NCBI GenBank assembly: GCA_016235555.1
Contig: JACRKC010000131.1
Coordinates: forward strand, 62,001 to 126,000
DNA length: 64,000 nucleotides
Direction of reading: 5' to 3'
Source of the DNA: Verrucomicrobiota bacterium
GTDB taxonomy: Bacteria > Verrucomicrobiota > Verrucomicrobiia > Opitutales > Opitutaceae
In this document: piece by piece, positions 52,260 to 61,702 of the stretch
How positions within the stretch are numbered: the first letter of the stretch is position 1
Layout: each line of letters starts with the position of its first letter
Notes under the pieces: model-generated
Told to the model about the DNA's origin: nothing
The model's database searches: none
Seen by the model: the letters and a program-made list of their open reading frames with translations, nothing else
Program-made: the position numbers and the translations under genes

Positions 52260-53648
52260 ATGTCCTGCCTGCACACGCCACGTCCGGTGCTTTTCATTTT
52301 GGGCTGGCTGTGGACCGCAAACGCGCTCGCTGCGGCGTATTTTCCCGCGGTGCTGACGGTCGGCGACGACACGGGCGCCGCGCTCCCGACACCGACGGCA
52401 GCGGCGCCCTCGGCACCGGCGGTGCGACGCGTGGCGGCACCGCCGCAAACTTCCCGGCAGTTGCTCGAATTCCTGCGGCAGCAGCGCGCGCAGGGCGCTC
52501 TTTCGACCGAAGTGATCCTGATCGGTTGCGGGGCCGAGGACCTCAGCCGGCGCGATGCCGCGGCCGAGACCGCACTCGCGGATTACACGGCGAACCTCCC
52601 GTTGCTCGTGCGCGAGGCGCGCGCGCTTTGCCGCGAAATTCTCTGGTGCAACCTGCCGCCGGGCGCGGCCGAAGGCGCGGTGGAAAATTACAATCGCGCC
52701 GCGGCCGAAGCCATGCGCCGCGAAGGTGTCGCCGTGATCGATTATCACGGCTTCTGCCGCACGTTGACACCCGCCACGGACACGCCGGCGCAACGCGCCC
52801 GCTTCCTGACCGAAGCGATCGCGCAGTGGTGGGCGGCCACGGCGCGATCGAATGGCCACGTGATCCGCGAACCGCTCTGGCCAAGTCCCGATCGCATTCC
52901 GGCGTTCGAGGATCGCGGGCCGGAAGGCATCAACGGGCGGACGCGAGTCGGGAACGTCGCTGTGCCGGAAATCGTGCGCTTCGCACCGCAGACGAGCGCC
53001 AGCGGGACGGCGGTGATTTTCTTTCCCGGCGGCGGCTATGCGTATCTCGGATTTCCGCGCAACGCCCGGGAACTCGCCGAGCGTCTCGCGCCCGCCGGCA
53101 TCGCGGTCATCGGGTTGAAATACCGCACCGGGCGCCCGGCGGAGGTGCCGCTGCTCGATGCCGCGCGCGCGGTCCGGTATGTCCGGCACCACGCGAAAGC
53201 CTGGGGCATCGATCCGCGGCGCCTCGGCATCGCGGGCCAGTCCGCCGGCGCCCATCTGGCGCTGAATCTCGCCGTGCATTTTGCCGCCGGCGATCCGGCG
53301 GCTGCCGATCCGGTCGAGCGCGAGAGCAGCCGGCCGGATTTCGTCGCGCCGCTGACCAGCTGGAATTTCGGCCGGACGGAGTCGCCGTTTCGTTTCACCG
53401 CCGAGACCCCACCGTTCTTCGTGCGGCACGCGCGCGACGACAGCGGCTTCGCGATCGCGGAGGCCGTGGTCGCCGAGCTCCGGCGCGCGGGGGTGCCGGT
53501 CGATGCGCGCTTTCTGGACAAGGGCGGGCACGGCGCGTTCGAACTCAGCCCGGAGAACGCCGGCTTCGGCTGGCCGGAGGAATTCGTGGGCTGGTTGGAG
53601 AAGATGCATCTGGCGCCGGTGCGTCCCGCGTCGCCGCCGAAGCGGTGA
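52260..53648 (+). CDS. Fusion of a degenerate SGNH domain and an alpha/beta-hydrolase esterase
   Basis: 462 aa with a signal peptide (PVLFILGWLWTANALAAA). The N-terminal domain (about 25-215) has the SGNH shape but the GDS motif reads VGDDTGAAL and the block III region is IGCGAEDLSR, so the catalytic Ser is missing. The C-terminal alpha/beta hydrolase (about 225-455) has an oxyanion segment FFPGGGYAYLGF, the nucleophile motif GIAGQSAGAHLAL, and a C-terminal His in DKGGHGAFE, as in BD-FAE/acetyl-xylan esterases. It is probably a periplasmic esterase with a non-catalytic SGNH partner domain. Confidence 0.88.
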   Translation: MSCLHTPRPVLFILGWLWTANALAAAYFPAVLTVGDDTGAALPTPTAAAPSAPAVRRVAAPPQTSRQLLEFLRQQRAQGALSTEVILIGCGAEDLSRRDAAAETALADYTANLPLLVREARALCREILWCNLPPGAAEGAVENYNRAAAEAMRREGVAVIDYHGFCRTLTPATDTPAQRARFLTEAIAQWWAATARSNGHVIREPLWPSPDRIPAFEDRGPEGINGRTRVGNVAVPEIVRFAPQTSASGTAVIFFPGGGYAYLGFPRNARELAERLAPAGIAVIGLKYRTGRPAEVPLLDAARAVRYVRHHAKAWGIDPRRLGIAGQSAGAHLALNLAVHFAAGDPAAADPVERESSRPDFVAPLTSWNFGRTESPFRFTAETPPFFVRHARDDSGFAIAEAVVAELRRAGVPVDARFLDKGGHGAFELSPENAGFGWPEEFVGWLEKMHLAPVRPASPPKR

Positions 53649-53669
53649 ACGAGGCGGGACGCTGCCGGA

Positions 53670-56138
53670 TCATTCCAGGTTCACCGCGACCACGCCGATG
53701 CCCCACGGCGCGAGGTCGAAGACGAATTCGCCGTCGCGGCCCTCCGCGTCTTTGACCGCGCCGGCGAGCGCCTGCCAGCGCTTCGTGCGCAACGCGGGCT
53801 CGAGTGTGATCGGTTGCGGATCGAGCCGGAGTTTCGTCGATTGCGCGCGCGGCGACTGGTTGAGCGCGACGAGAAACACCGTGCGGCGGGCGGCGTCGGT
53901 GGCGCAGAGGTATTCGACGTTGGGCGAGTCGCACTTCACCGCGCCGGTCCCCATCCAGAGCGAGGCCGGGCGGCCGTAGATTTTTCCCGGGGCAAACCCA
54001 TACGTGACGTGCGGGCCGACCTTGGGCGTCGGATGGCCGCCGGGAAAACGGATCTGGCCGGCGGTGCGCAGCGCGGCCTCCGACACGAGATAATCGGTGA
54101 TCCAGCCGACGTGCCACTCGGCGTGCCAGGGGAACATCGTCGAGACCGCCGCCACGCGGTCGATGCTGTTCCAGTAATACGTGCCCATGCCCGTGATCTC
54201 GTCGGTGAAGTGATGGCGGCCGCGGGCCGCGGCGCGCGCCAGGTCGAGGAAGAGCGCATCCCTCGTCAGCTCAGACATGCGGACGAACAGCCCGGCGTGA
54301 CTCGACAGCGTGATCGGGCCGCCGCCGGCGGTGCCGCGGATGTGCTCCACGCTGAGGCCGGTCTGCGTGATCTCCCAGTCGGCGCGTTTCACGCCCGCGA
54401 CCGTCTTTTCCTTCGTCGTCGGGATCGGCTGGGTGAAGATCGTGGTCGCGTAAATCCGCGCGACGGCGATCGCGGCGTCGCGGTAGCGGGGGTCCTGCGT
54501 GGCGTCGAAGAGCCCGAGCAGCGCCTGCGCGCCGGTCGCGGTGGTGAAGTCCCACACGTTGAGCGCATCGCCGCACGCGCCGAGGAAATGGCCGGGCTGC
54601 ACGGCGTTCGCGACATACCAGTCGGCGCCGCGGCGCGCGGCGGCGAGGTAGCGGTCGTCGCCCAGCGCCCGCCACGCGACGAGCAGCCCATACCACGTGG
54701 GCCGCAAATCCGTGAGATGCGGAAACGCCTCGCGGTGACTGTAGCGATCGTAGGCGACCACCCAGCTGCCATCGGGCTTCTGCCACTGGAGCAGTTTGTC
54801 GGCGGCGAGGCGGATGCGCTCGCGCACGGTCGTGTCCTGCGGATCGAAAAGCAGGATGTTGCCGAGATCGAAGAGCGTGTAGTAGGTCGTGAAGAGCGGT
54901 TCGATCCAGTTGCCGCGCTCGGCTTCGAAGCCGTTTTCGCCGGGGTATTCGCCGGTGGCCGCATGCTGGAAAAAGCCCGGCGCCATCTGCTGCTGCTCGA
55001 GCTTGAAGTTGCGCAGGAACGGCAGGCGCGCGAGGAGCTTGGGATCGCGGCTGGTGCGCGCGAGCATCCACATCGCGCCGACGTCGGAAGTCTTCGTGCC
55101 GTTGGCGCCGATCTCGACGCCGTTGTAGGACTTCGTTTTCCAAAGCGAGCGCTTGTCGTCGCCCAGCGCCGCGTGCAGCCGCTCGAGGCGCACGGCCAGC
55201 GACTCACGCGAACTCTGGAGGTCCAGCAATTGCGGGAAGCGATACACGTCCATCACCGCGTGGCGAAACGCCGAGAACCACGGCGCCGCCTCGATGGTGT
55301 AGCGCCAGGAAAACGTGAGCGTCTGCCCGGGCTCGAGCTTCGAGCCAAGGCCGCCGAGGATGGGCGAGTAAACGACCGGCGTGAGCTGCTGATAGCGATC
55401 CATCGTGGAGAGCTGGAGCCGCAGGTTGCCGCGCGTGCTTTGATCGTTTTCCCACGGGTCCATCGCCGAGCCGGGCTCCGGGATGACGGCGAGCGTGACG
55501 CCCGACTTGCTCGTGAGCAGCGGGCAGAGCGTCATGGTGTTGGTCTCGGTGACGAGCGTGGGCCGGTCGGGGAGTCCCTGGCTGTAGCCGGGCGAGAGCT
55601 CGGCGTTGCGCTGGAGATCGGTGCCATACCAGTTGCCGGGCACCATGCCCCAGGCGAGCTCGTCCCGCTCGAGATAGGCGAGCGTGGGCGTCGCGAGCGA
55701 GAAGCTGCCGCGCTTCGTGGCGGTGAGCGTCATCGTCACGCGCACGTCGCCGGGGAACTGCGGGTCGTGGCGCCATTCGGTGATCACCTTGGCGGGCGGG
55801 AGATTTTCGGTGAACACGAGGGCGCCGTCGGCGCCGCGGCTGAGTTCGCCCGGAAAATACGGCCACGCGGTGCCCTCCTTCTGCACCTCGACCAGCTTCC
55901 CCGCCGGCCGCCGGTCGATGTGCACGATGGTGTGGCGGCCGCTCGGGTGGGCGAACGGCACCCAGCCGCCGGGGCCGCGCGCGGCGAGTTCGCGGACGTG
56001 CCAGCCGTCGGCTTCGCGCTGCCACACGAGCTTCACGCGCTCGTTGGCGAGCTGGACGCTCTCGGCGCCGAAAGCGAGGGCGGCGGGCAGCAGCAGAGTG
56101 AGCGGCGAGACGAGGAGACGGCGGAATGAGGTGGACAT
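53670..56138 (-). CDS. Large secreted six-hairpin-glycosidase-like protein
   Basis: 822 aa with a signal peptide (LLVSPLTLLLPAALAFGA). An N-terminal beta-sandwich (about 25-290) precedes an alpha/alpha-toroid (about 300-700), where WQKPDGSWVVAYDRYSHREA and ARRGADWYVANAVQPG repeat the helix-hairpin pattern. A C-terminal beta domain ends the protein. This architecture occurs in polysaccharide lyases and glycosidases of unclassified or rare families; the exact activity cannot be called. It is part of the esterase cluster and is 36 bp from the sialate O-acetylesterase gene. Confidence 0.75.
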   Translation of the reverse strand: MSTSFRRLLVSPLTLLLPAALAFGAESVQLANERVKLVWQREADGWHVRELAARGPGGWVPFAHPSGRHTIVHIDRRPAGKLVEVQKEGTAWPYFPGELSRGADGALVFTENLPPAKVITEWRHDPQFPGDVRVTMTLTATKRGSFSLATPTLAYLERDELAWGMVPGNWYGTDLQRNAELSPGYSQGLPDRPTLVTETNTMTLCPLLTSKSGVTLAVIPEPGSAMDPWENDQSTRGNLRLQLSTMDRYQQLTPVVYSPILGGLGSKLEPGQTLTFSWRYTIEAAPWFSAFRHAVMDVYRFPQLLDLQSSRESLAVRLERLHAALGDDKRSLWKTKSYNGVEIGANGTKTSDVGAMWMLARTSRDPKLLARLPFLRNFKLEQQQMAPGFFQHAATGEYPGENGFEAERGNWIEPLFTTYYTLFDLGNILLFDPQDTTVRERIRLAADKLLQWQKPDGSWVVAYDRYSHREAFPHLTDLRPTWYGLLVAWRALGDDRYLAAARRGADWYVANAVQPGHFLGACGDALNVWDFTTATGAQALLGLFDATQDPRYRDAAIAVARIYATTIFTQPIPTTKEKTVAGVKRADWEITQTGLSVEHIRGTAGGGPITLSSHAGLFVRMSELTRDALFLDLARAAARGRHHFTDEITGMGTYYWNSIDRVAAVSTMFPWHAEWHVGWITDYLVSEAALRTAGQIRFPGGHPTPKVGPHVTYGFAPGKIYGRPASLWMGTGAVKCDSPNVEYLCATDAARRTVFLVALNQSPRAQSTKLRLDPQPITLEPALRTKRWQALAGAVKDAEGRDGEFVFDLAPWGIGVVAVNLE

Positions 56139-56174
56139 GAAAGGGAGTCGGATGCGGTGCGGCGGAGTGAGGAA

Positions 56175-57755
56175 TCAACGGTGCTCGAGCGGCCAGTCAT
56201 CCGTGCGAAACGTGGGCGCGGGCAGGCCGGCGGCGTTGACGAGATTCGCCCCGAGCGGGAAGTCGGACCAGTTGTAGCGCACGGCGACGGGAGTGGGCAC
56301 GGCGTCGCTCCAGACGACGACTTCGTCGCCGTCGATTCGCGCGTTGGCCCACACCCAGCGGCGATCGGCGCCGGCGATGGAGAAACCGTGCAGGTCGCCG
56401 CCGGTGGTCGCGAGCCCGGTGGCGTGATCGAAGTGCAGGCGCGCGCGGCCGGCGGCGAACTCGGCGCGTCGAAAGAGCGGGCCCGAAGCTTCGCCCGGCT
56501 GGCCGTAAACGACGTGCAGCGCCGTGAGCGCGAAGCGCCGGCCGACGGGGAGTTTGTCGCGAAAGTGCACGTCGTCCTCCGGCCGCACGAGATCGTGCGT
56601 GACGATCAAGCCGGTGTGCGGGACGGTGCGGGCGGCGAACTGCGCCTGGCGGATGGAGGCGCTCGGGCTCGGGATCGGCGGGCCGTCGCGCGCGATGCCG
56701 GGACGAGGCGAGCCGGCGCTGAAGGCGATCTGGGCGCAGATGAAAGGCAGCTCGGGCTCGCGCCACCGCTCGCGCCAGTCGGCGACGAACGCGCGGAAAC
56801 GCGCTTCGTAGAGCTCGGCCTGCGGCGAATCGCTTTCGCCCTGATACCAGAGCACGCCGCGAATCGCGAAAGGCGCGACGGGATCGATCAGCGTGTCGTA
56901 TTGGATGGCGGCTTCGTTGGGGTTGGCGGCGAGTTCCTTGGGCGCGGGGGGCGGTGGCGGAGTTTTTCCCGCGGCGAGCGCGGCGTCGCGGAGCTTGGTC
57001 CAGGCGGCCACTTCATCGGCGCGGCGGGCGGCGTGCGTGCGCCCGGCTTTGGTGCGGGTCTCCGCGGAGGCTGCGAGCACGCCGCGGAAGGCCGGTTCGC
57101 GTTCGTGGGTGGCGCGGCTCGTCCACGCGGAGATGCGCGTGCCGCCGCGATTCGCCCCGATGAGGCCGACGGCGACGCCGAGCCGTTCGTGCAGCAGCGT
57201 GCCGAAGGCGAAATGGATGCCGTGCCAGCGCTGCATCGCATCGGGATTGCCGCCCGAGATGGCGTTGACCCACGCGACCGGCTGCAGTTTTTGCCCGGTG
57301 GGCGCGGGGCCGGCGGCGTGGACGAAACCGAGGCGCACGAGCGGCGAGTTGGCGCCCCGCGCGGCTTCGACGCCACCGAGGGAGCTGAGCAACGGCCCGC
57401 CCATGTTCGACTGGCCGGAGAGGAGCCAGACCTCGCCGACCATCACGTCGCGAATGGCGAGGGGATTTTCGCCCGGCGCGCGGATTTCGAGCACGTGCGG
57501 GCCGCCCGCGCGCAGCGGCGCGAGATCGACGCGCCAGGCTCCGGCGGAGTCGGCGCGCGTTTCGTGGCGCTGATCGAGGAACGAAACCGTCACCGCCTGC
57601 CCCGCGCGCGCCCAGCCCCACACGGGCACGGGTTTTTCGCGTTGCAGCACGACGCCGTCACGGAAGAGGCCGGCGAGTTCGAGGCGCGCCGGCTCCGCGG
57701 CGCAGAGCGCGCAGTGCAAAACCAGGAGGAACGTGAGGCCGGCGACGGATTTCAT
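56175..57755 (-). CDS. Sialate O-acetylesterase-type SGNH esterase
   Basis: 526 aa with a signal peptide (LTFLLVLHCALCAAEP). The catalytic Ser is in GEVWLLSGQSNMGG. LWYQGESDSPQAEL and the Asp/His block RPEDDVHFRDK complete the SGNH set of this family. It removes O-acetyl groups from sialic acid or from plant glycans in this lineage. Its ATG lies at the inner edge of a composite repeat (57753-57905). It probably shares the glycan substrate of the adjacent TonB receptor. Confidence 0.94.
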   Translation of the reverse strand: MKSVAGLTFLLVLHCALCAAEPARLELAGLFRDGVVLQREKPVPVWGWARAGQAVTVSFLDQRHETRADSAGAWRVDLAPLRAGGPHVLEIRAPGENPLAIRDVMVGEVWLLSGQSNMGGPLLSSLGGVEAARGANSPLVRLGFVHAAGPAPTGQKLQPVAWVNAISGGNPDAMQRWHGIHFAFGTLLHERLGVAVGLIGANRGGTRISAWTSRATHEREPAFRGVLAASAETRTKAGRTHAARRADEVAAWTKLRDAALAAGKTPPPPPAPKELAANPNEAAIQYDTLIDPVAPFAIRGVLWYQGESDSPQAELYEARFRAFVADWRERWREPELPFICAQIAFSAGSPRPGIARDGPPIPSPSASIRQAQFAARTVPHTGLIVTHDLVRPEDDVHFRDKLPVGRRFALTALHVVYGQPGEASGPLFRRAEFAAGRARLHFDHATGLATTGGDLHGFSIAGADRRWVWANARIDGDEVVVWSDAVPTPVAVRYNWSDFPLGANLVNAAGLPAPTFRTDDWPLEHR

Positions 57756-57905
57756 TCTCGTTGGGGCCGATGTCCCGAAGCTTGCTTCGGCTTGGTTGGG
57801 TAGCGACGAGCGCCAGCGAGTCGAAGAGCATCGGCTCGCTGGCGCTCGCCGCTACGATGAGTGGTCGAGGGTTGCATGGTGGGATTGGTCGAATACCCCG
57901 GGGAG
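57753..57905. repeat. ~150-bp composite repeat, copy 1
   Basis: It contains a GTAGCGACGAGCGCC palindrome (57800-57855) with flanks that recur, in inverted orientation, around 61471-61616. The two copies flank the TonB receptor gene. Its edge includes the start codon of the esterase gene. Confidence 0.75.
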
Positions 57906-57939
57906 ATTTACGGCCTGAATACCCGACGCGGGCCGCGTT

Positions 57940-60900
57940 TCAGAACGTGCCCTTCAGCCCGAGGGAGTGCAGAGCGGGCGTCTGCGTCCAGCTCCGGAAG
58001 CGGGCGTAGTTGGGGGTGTTGTCGCTGTAGCGGCGCTGGTAGAAGAAGTCGCCGTGCACGTCGCGCACGGAGTAGAAGAGCTGGAGGTGGCGGTTGATCA
58101 CGAGGCCGGCGCTGAGGTTGTAGATGCGCGGCTGGAAGTTGTCGGCGATGGAGTTGGCGGGCACGCCGGTGCCGGTGAACGCACCGTAGCGGTGCTTGCC
58201 GACGCTGGCGACGTTGGCCTGCATGGTGAAGCGCTTGAACGTCCACGCCAACCCGTAGCTGAACATGTGGGGCGTGAACGTGTTGAGCAGGTAGCTCGCG
58301 GCCCGGCCGCCCATGCGCATCTGCGTATAGGTGCCGAAGACCTGCACCGCGCCGAGCCGGTCGGGAATGAAGCCGAGCGTCTGTTTGTAGCCGAGCTCGA
58401 GGCCGTTCATCGTGCCGCTGCCGACGTTCTTCTGGGTCGAGACGAGGTAGCCGTTCTGGTCGCCGTAGATGGAGGGCTCGATGTCGTAGGGTTCGAGCAG
58501 ATCGGCGGTGGCGGGCACGGTCACGCTGCCGATGAAGTCGGTGATGTCCTTGTGAAACACGCCGACGCTCACGCTGCCGATGCGCGCGAAGTAGTATTCG
58601 AGGTTGAGGTCGGAGTTGTTGGACTCCCACGGGCGGAGCGTGGTGTTCGTGAGCGTGATGGTGCGGCCGGTGCCCGAAGGATCGGGGAGCGTGGCGCCGG
58701 GCAGGATGCTGCTGAGATCAGGCCGCGTGAGCGTGCGGGCGTAGGCGGCGCGCAGGATGAGGTTGTCGGTGAAACTCCAGCTCGCGTTGAGGCTCGGGTA
58801 GAGCGCGCCGTAGGTCACGAGCGAGTGCGAGCCGCGGAGCTTGTAGGTGTATTGGTTGATGAGGTTGGGATCGGTCGTGCCCTTCGGCACGAGCGTGGGA
58901 TCCTGCAGCGGGCCGATGCCGTCGTCCTTGGTGTGTTCGTAGCGGGCGCCGCCGACGAGCCAGAGGCGGTTTTTGAAGAGCCGGAGATCGGCGCGGAGGT
59001 AGCCGGAGGTGATGGACTCCTGCAGCCACTTCGAGGCGCGCACGTAGGTCTGCCACGGGGAGAGGGCGTTGGTGATCGAGAAATACTCGGGGTGCGCGAC
59101 GAAGAGCTGGTAGGCCTTGCTCGGGCTGGCCCACTGCTGCTTCTGCGGGAAACGCCACGGCGAGTTGCGCTGCGAGTAGATTTCGTCGAGCAGCACGGCG
59201 GCGTTATCATCCGCTGTGCCGGCGCGGCGGTCGGCGCCGACGAAATTGTAGCCCCACGACCAGCGGTTGATGTCGCGCGTCTGCTCCCGGAAATCGACGC
59301 CGGCCTTGAGAGTCAGCGGCACGCCGAAGTTGAAGTCGCGCGTGGCGTTGGCGGACGCGGAGCGGATCAGGTCGGTCGACTGGCGCGTGGCCTCGGTGAC
59401 GCTGCTGATCGTGTAGTTGTTCAGATTGTAGAAATTGAGCGGGTTGCCGGCGGCGTCGCGGGCGGTGACGACGGCGTGGCGCTCCTCGATGTTGCTGTAG
59501 GCGAGGGTGACCCGGGGCAGGCTGACGTTGACGGAGTTGAACTCGCCCGACTTGGCGGCGGGCGGGATGTTTTCCTTGGAGTGCGAGTAGGCGGCGCGCG
59601 CTTCGAGGCGCCAGACGCGGCCGTTGTGGCGGTAGAGGAGATTCGGCTGGTAGCTCTCGCCGTGCGTCATGTTGGCCGTGGTGCCGAGCGTGATCGAGCC
59701 GGCGGCGGCGGCGCCCTGCACGTTGGACCGCGTCCAGCCGGGCAGCACGCCGTTGCCGAGATCGGCGTTGAAGCCCTGGAACACGCCGTTGAGGTCGCGC
59801 TTCGTGTAGGTGAAGCCGAGCGAGAGCACGTCGTTGGGCGTGAGGCGGAAATCCGTGGTGAAGCCGGCGGACACGCGCTTGATGATGCGCGGCTGGTCGC
59901 GGACGGTGTAGAGCTTGAGGTAGGGATTCTCGACCGGCGCCGAGGTGACGGCGGCGGACGCGACGCCGGAGGTCGGCACCCAGTCCATCGAGATGAACGG
60001 CGCGGGCGACGACGACTCGACCGTGGTGAGCGTGACCGTGAAGCCGAGGCGATCGTTGACGGGCACGAGCCAGTTGAGATCGGCGCCGGGCGTGGTGAGG
60101 CGGCGGCGGCCCATCATCGCGGGCTGCTCGCTCAGCTTGAACGCCTCGCCGCCGCGCCACTGGAGAAACGTGCGGTAGGCGAACTCCGGTTTCTTCCGCT
60201 CGAACGCGCTCTTGCTGATGAGATTCACGGAACCCGACATCGCATCGGCCGGCTGGTCGGGCGTCGGCACCTTGGTGACTTCGATGCGCGAGACGTTGTT
60301 GAGCATGAGCTGTTCGAGGCCGACCGTGCGCGACTCGGTGGAGTTGATCGCGTTGGCCACGCGGTTGCCGTCGATGTTGACGGTCGTGAGCGTGTCGGAG
60401 AACCCGCGGATGCGGAAACCGCCTTCGCCCGCGGCGACACCGGGGATGAATTTCACGAACTGCTCGATGTCGCCGTCGGTGTTTTCGCCAAACTCGGTGG
60501 TCGAGACGACATTCTTGATGTTGGGTGCGACGCGCTGCTCGTTGATGGCGAGGGCGGCGCCGTCTGTCTCGCGCGCGACGGATACCACGAACGCGCCGAG
60601 CTGGACCGTCTCGCCCGCCGTTCCGCTTCCGCCGGCATAGTTGAAGTCGTGCACGGCGGTCTGGCCGGGGGTCACGGTCACTTTCGCGGTGAGGCTGTCG
60701 AGGCCGGTGTAGAAGGCCTTGACGGTGGCGGCGCCCGGCGGAACCCCGATGAACCGATACCGGCCGGACGAATCCGTGAGTTGTTCGGCGCCGGTTTCGA
60801 CGATCGTCACCCGGGCGTTTTCGAGGTAGCGGCCGGTCACCTGATCGAACACGCGGCCTTCGAGCGTGGCGCGGGTGGATGGTTGGGCGGGGAGCAACGG

Positions 60901-60972
60901 GGAGAAAACGCAAACGGCGGCGGCGATGGAAGCGGCTGCGACAAAAACTCGGACGCGGGTGAAGTAGTTCAT
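57940..60972 (-). CDS. TonB-dependent receptor with carboxypeptidase-regulatory N-domain
   Basis: 1010 aa with a signal peptide (AASIAAAVCVFSPLLPAQ). A CarboxypepD-regulatory beta-sandwich follows (RATLEGRVFDQVTGRYLENA, then YRFIGVPPGAATVKA), then a plug domain (FRIRGFSDTLTTVNIDGNRV) and an outer-membrane barrel ending in LGLKGTF. No TonB box is assigned with certainty. It imports a substrate, probably an oligosaccharide released by the neighbouring esterases and glycosidase-like protein. The receptor stands alone without a SusD-like partner, as usual in Verrucomicrobia. Confidence 0.94.
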   Translation of the reverse strand: MNYFTRVRVFVAAASIAAAVCVFSPLLPAQPSTRATLEGRVFDQVTGRYLENARVTIVETGAEQLTDSSGRYRFIGVPPGAATVKAFYTGLDSLTAKVTVTPGQTAVHDFNYAGGSGTAGETVQLGAFVVSVARETDGAALAINEQRVAPNIKNVVSTTEFGENTDGDIEQFVKFIPGVAAGEGGFRIRGFSDTLTTVNIDGNRVANAINSTESRTVGLEQLMLNNVSRIEVTKVPTPDQPADAMSGSVNLISKSAFERKKPEFAYRTFLQWRGGEAFKLSEQPAMMGRRRLTTPGADLNWLVPVNDRLGFTVTLTTVESSSPAPFISMDWVPTSGVASAAVTSAPVENPYLKLYTVRDQPRIIKRVSAGFTTDFRLTPNDVLSLGFTYTKRDLNGVFQGFNADLGNGVLPGWTRSNVQGAAAAGSITLGTTANMTHGESYQPNLLYRHNGRVWRLEARAAYSHSKENIPPAAKSGEFNSVNVSLPRVTLAYSNIEERHAVVTARDAAGNPLNFYNLNNYTISSVTEATRQSTDLIRSASANATRDFNFGVPLTLKAGVDFREQTRDINRWSWGYNFVGADRRAGTADDNAAVLLDEIYSQRNSPWRFPQKQQWASPSKAYQLFVAHPEYFSITNALSPWQTYVRASKWLQESITSGYLRADLRLFKNRLWLVGGARYEHTKDDGIGPLQDPTLVPKGTTDPNLINQYTYKLRGSHSLVTYGALYPSLNASWSFTDNLILRAAYARTLTRPDLSSILPGATLPDPSGTGRTITLTNTTLRPWESNNSDLNLEYYFARIGSVSVGVFHKDITDFIGSVTVPATADLLEPYDIEPSIYGDQNGYLVSTQKNVGSGTMNGLELGYKQTLGFIPDRLGAVQVFGTYTQMRMGGRAASYLLNTFTPHMFSYGLAWTFKRFTMQANVASVGKHRYGAFTGTGVPANSIADNFQPRIYNLSAGLVINRHLQLFYSVRDVHGDFFYQRRYSDNTPNYARFRSWTQTPALHSLGLKGTF

Positions 60973-61231
60973 GGTAACCAGGGGGAGAAAGGTCTAACGA
61001 GCCGGTGGCGCCGGAGGAGAGCGTCAATTTGCTCAATGGTTGACTTGAGGGTGCCATGAACGCTCACCCGAGAAAGCCGGCCGGGCTCAACGGCAGGGCA
61101 GGTCTGTGACCTGACCTTTCACGCGGTGAGGGTTCGCTGGGCCGGTCAAAGAGCTCCGCCGCTTCGCACAAAGTTCCTGACCGGCCTCGAACCGGCGGGC
61201 ACACGCAGGCGCCACGTGTGCCGTCGCGTGC
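60973..61231. other. Upstream region of the TonB receptor gene
   Basis: No gene. It contains AGGTCTGTGACCTGACCT, a short inverted pair near 61100-61120, which may be a regulatory site or another small repeat. Nothing else can be supported. Confidence 0.35.
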
Positions 61232-61395
61232 CTACTTCGCCACCGGCGTGTTCACCCGCGGCTCGCCGTCGAGCTGGAGGGCGATCACGGAGGCGATGGC
61301 GTCGTCGACGTCAGATCGTCACTGGCGCCCTCGGCGAGGCTGGCGAGGATGGTGCGCACGGTGACGCGGGTGCCGCGAATCACGGTCTCACCGCC
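61232..61395 (-). pseudogene. Frameshifted DUF433 antitoxin remnant
   Basis: In one frame it reads GGETVIRGTRVTVRTILASL then AEGASDD, the hallmark start of DUF433 antitoxins. The frame then shifts, and a continuation DVDDAIASVIALQLDGEPRV ends at a stop at 61232. The N-terminus is also missing. Confidence 0.6.
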
Positions 61396-61470
61396 AGCCT
61401 CTTGAGTTTAGCGATTCCGAAACGGCTTTGCCGCATTGGCGGAGTAAAGAACCCCGGAGGAAGCTCCGGG

Positions 61471-61616
61471 GCATTGGACCAATCCCGCCATGCCACCTTC
61501 GATCATGCAGCGTAGCGGCGAGCGCCAGCGAGCCGACGCGCTTCGACTCGCTGGCGCTCGTCGCTACTCCATCCAAGGCGAAGCGAGCTTCGCGGTATCG
61601 GACCCAAAGCGAATGA
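61471..61616. repeat. ~150-bp composite repeat, copy 2
   Basis: Inverted relative to copy 1. It includes the palindrome 61512-61567 (GTAGCGGCGAGCGCCAGCGAG...) with the same flanking words (AATCCCGCCATGC on one side, CGAAGCGAGCTTCG and GAATGAA on the other). Preceded by a CCCCGGAG/CTCCGGGG hairpin (61451-61471). Confidence 0.75.
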
Positions 61617-61702
61617 AGCCCGGCGAGGGACGCCGGCCTGTGCGAGGGGATCAGCCGATTCTACTGATGGTGCTCCGTGACCCGCCAAACCGGGAGGCCG
61701 CT

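Noticed and set aside
57967-61059. 1030-codon plus-strand frame opposite the TonB receptor
   Set aside because: Shadow frame: low complexity, no domain, and the minus strand encodes a full receptor.
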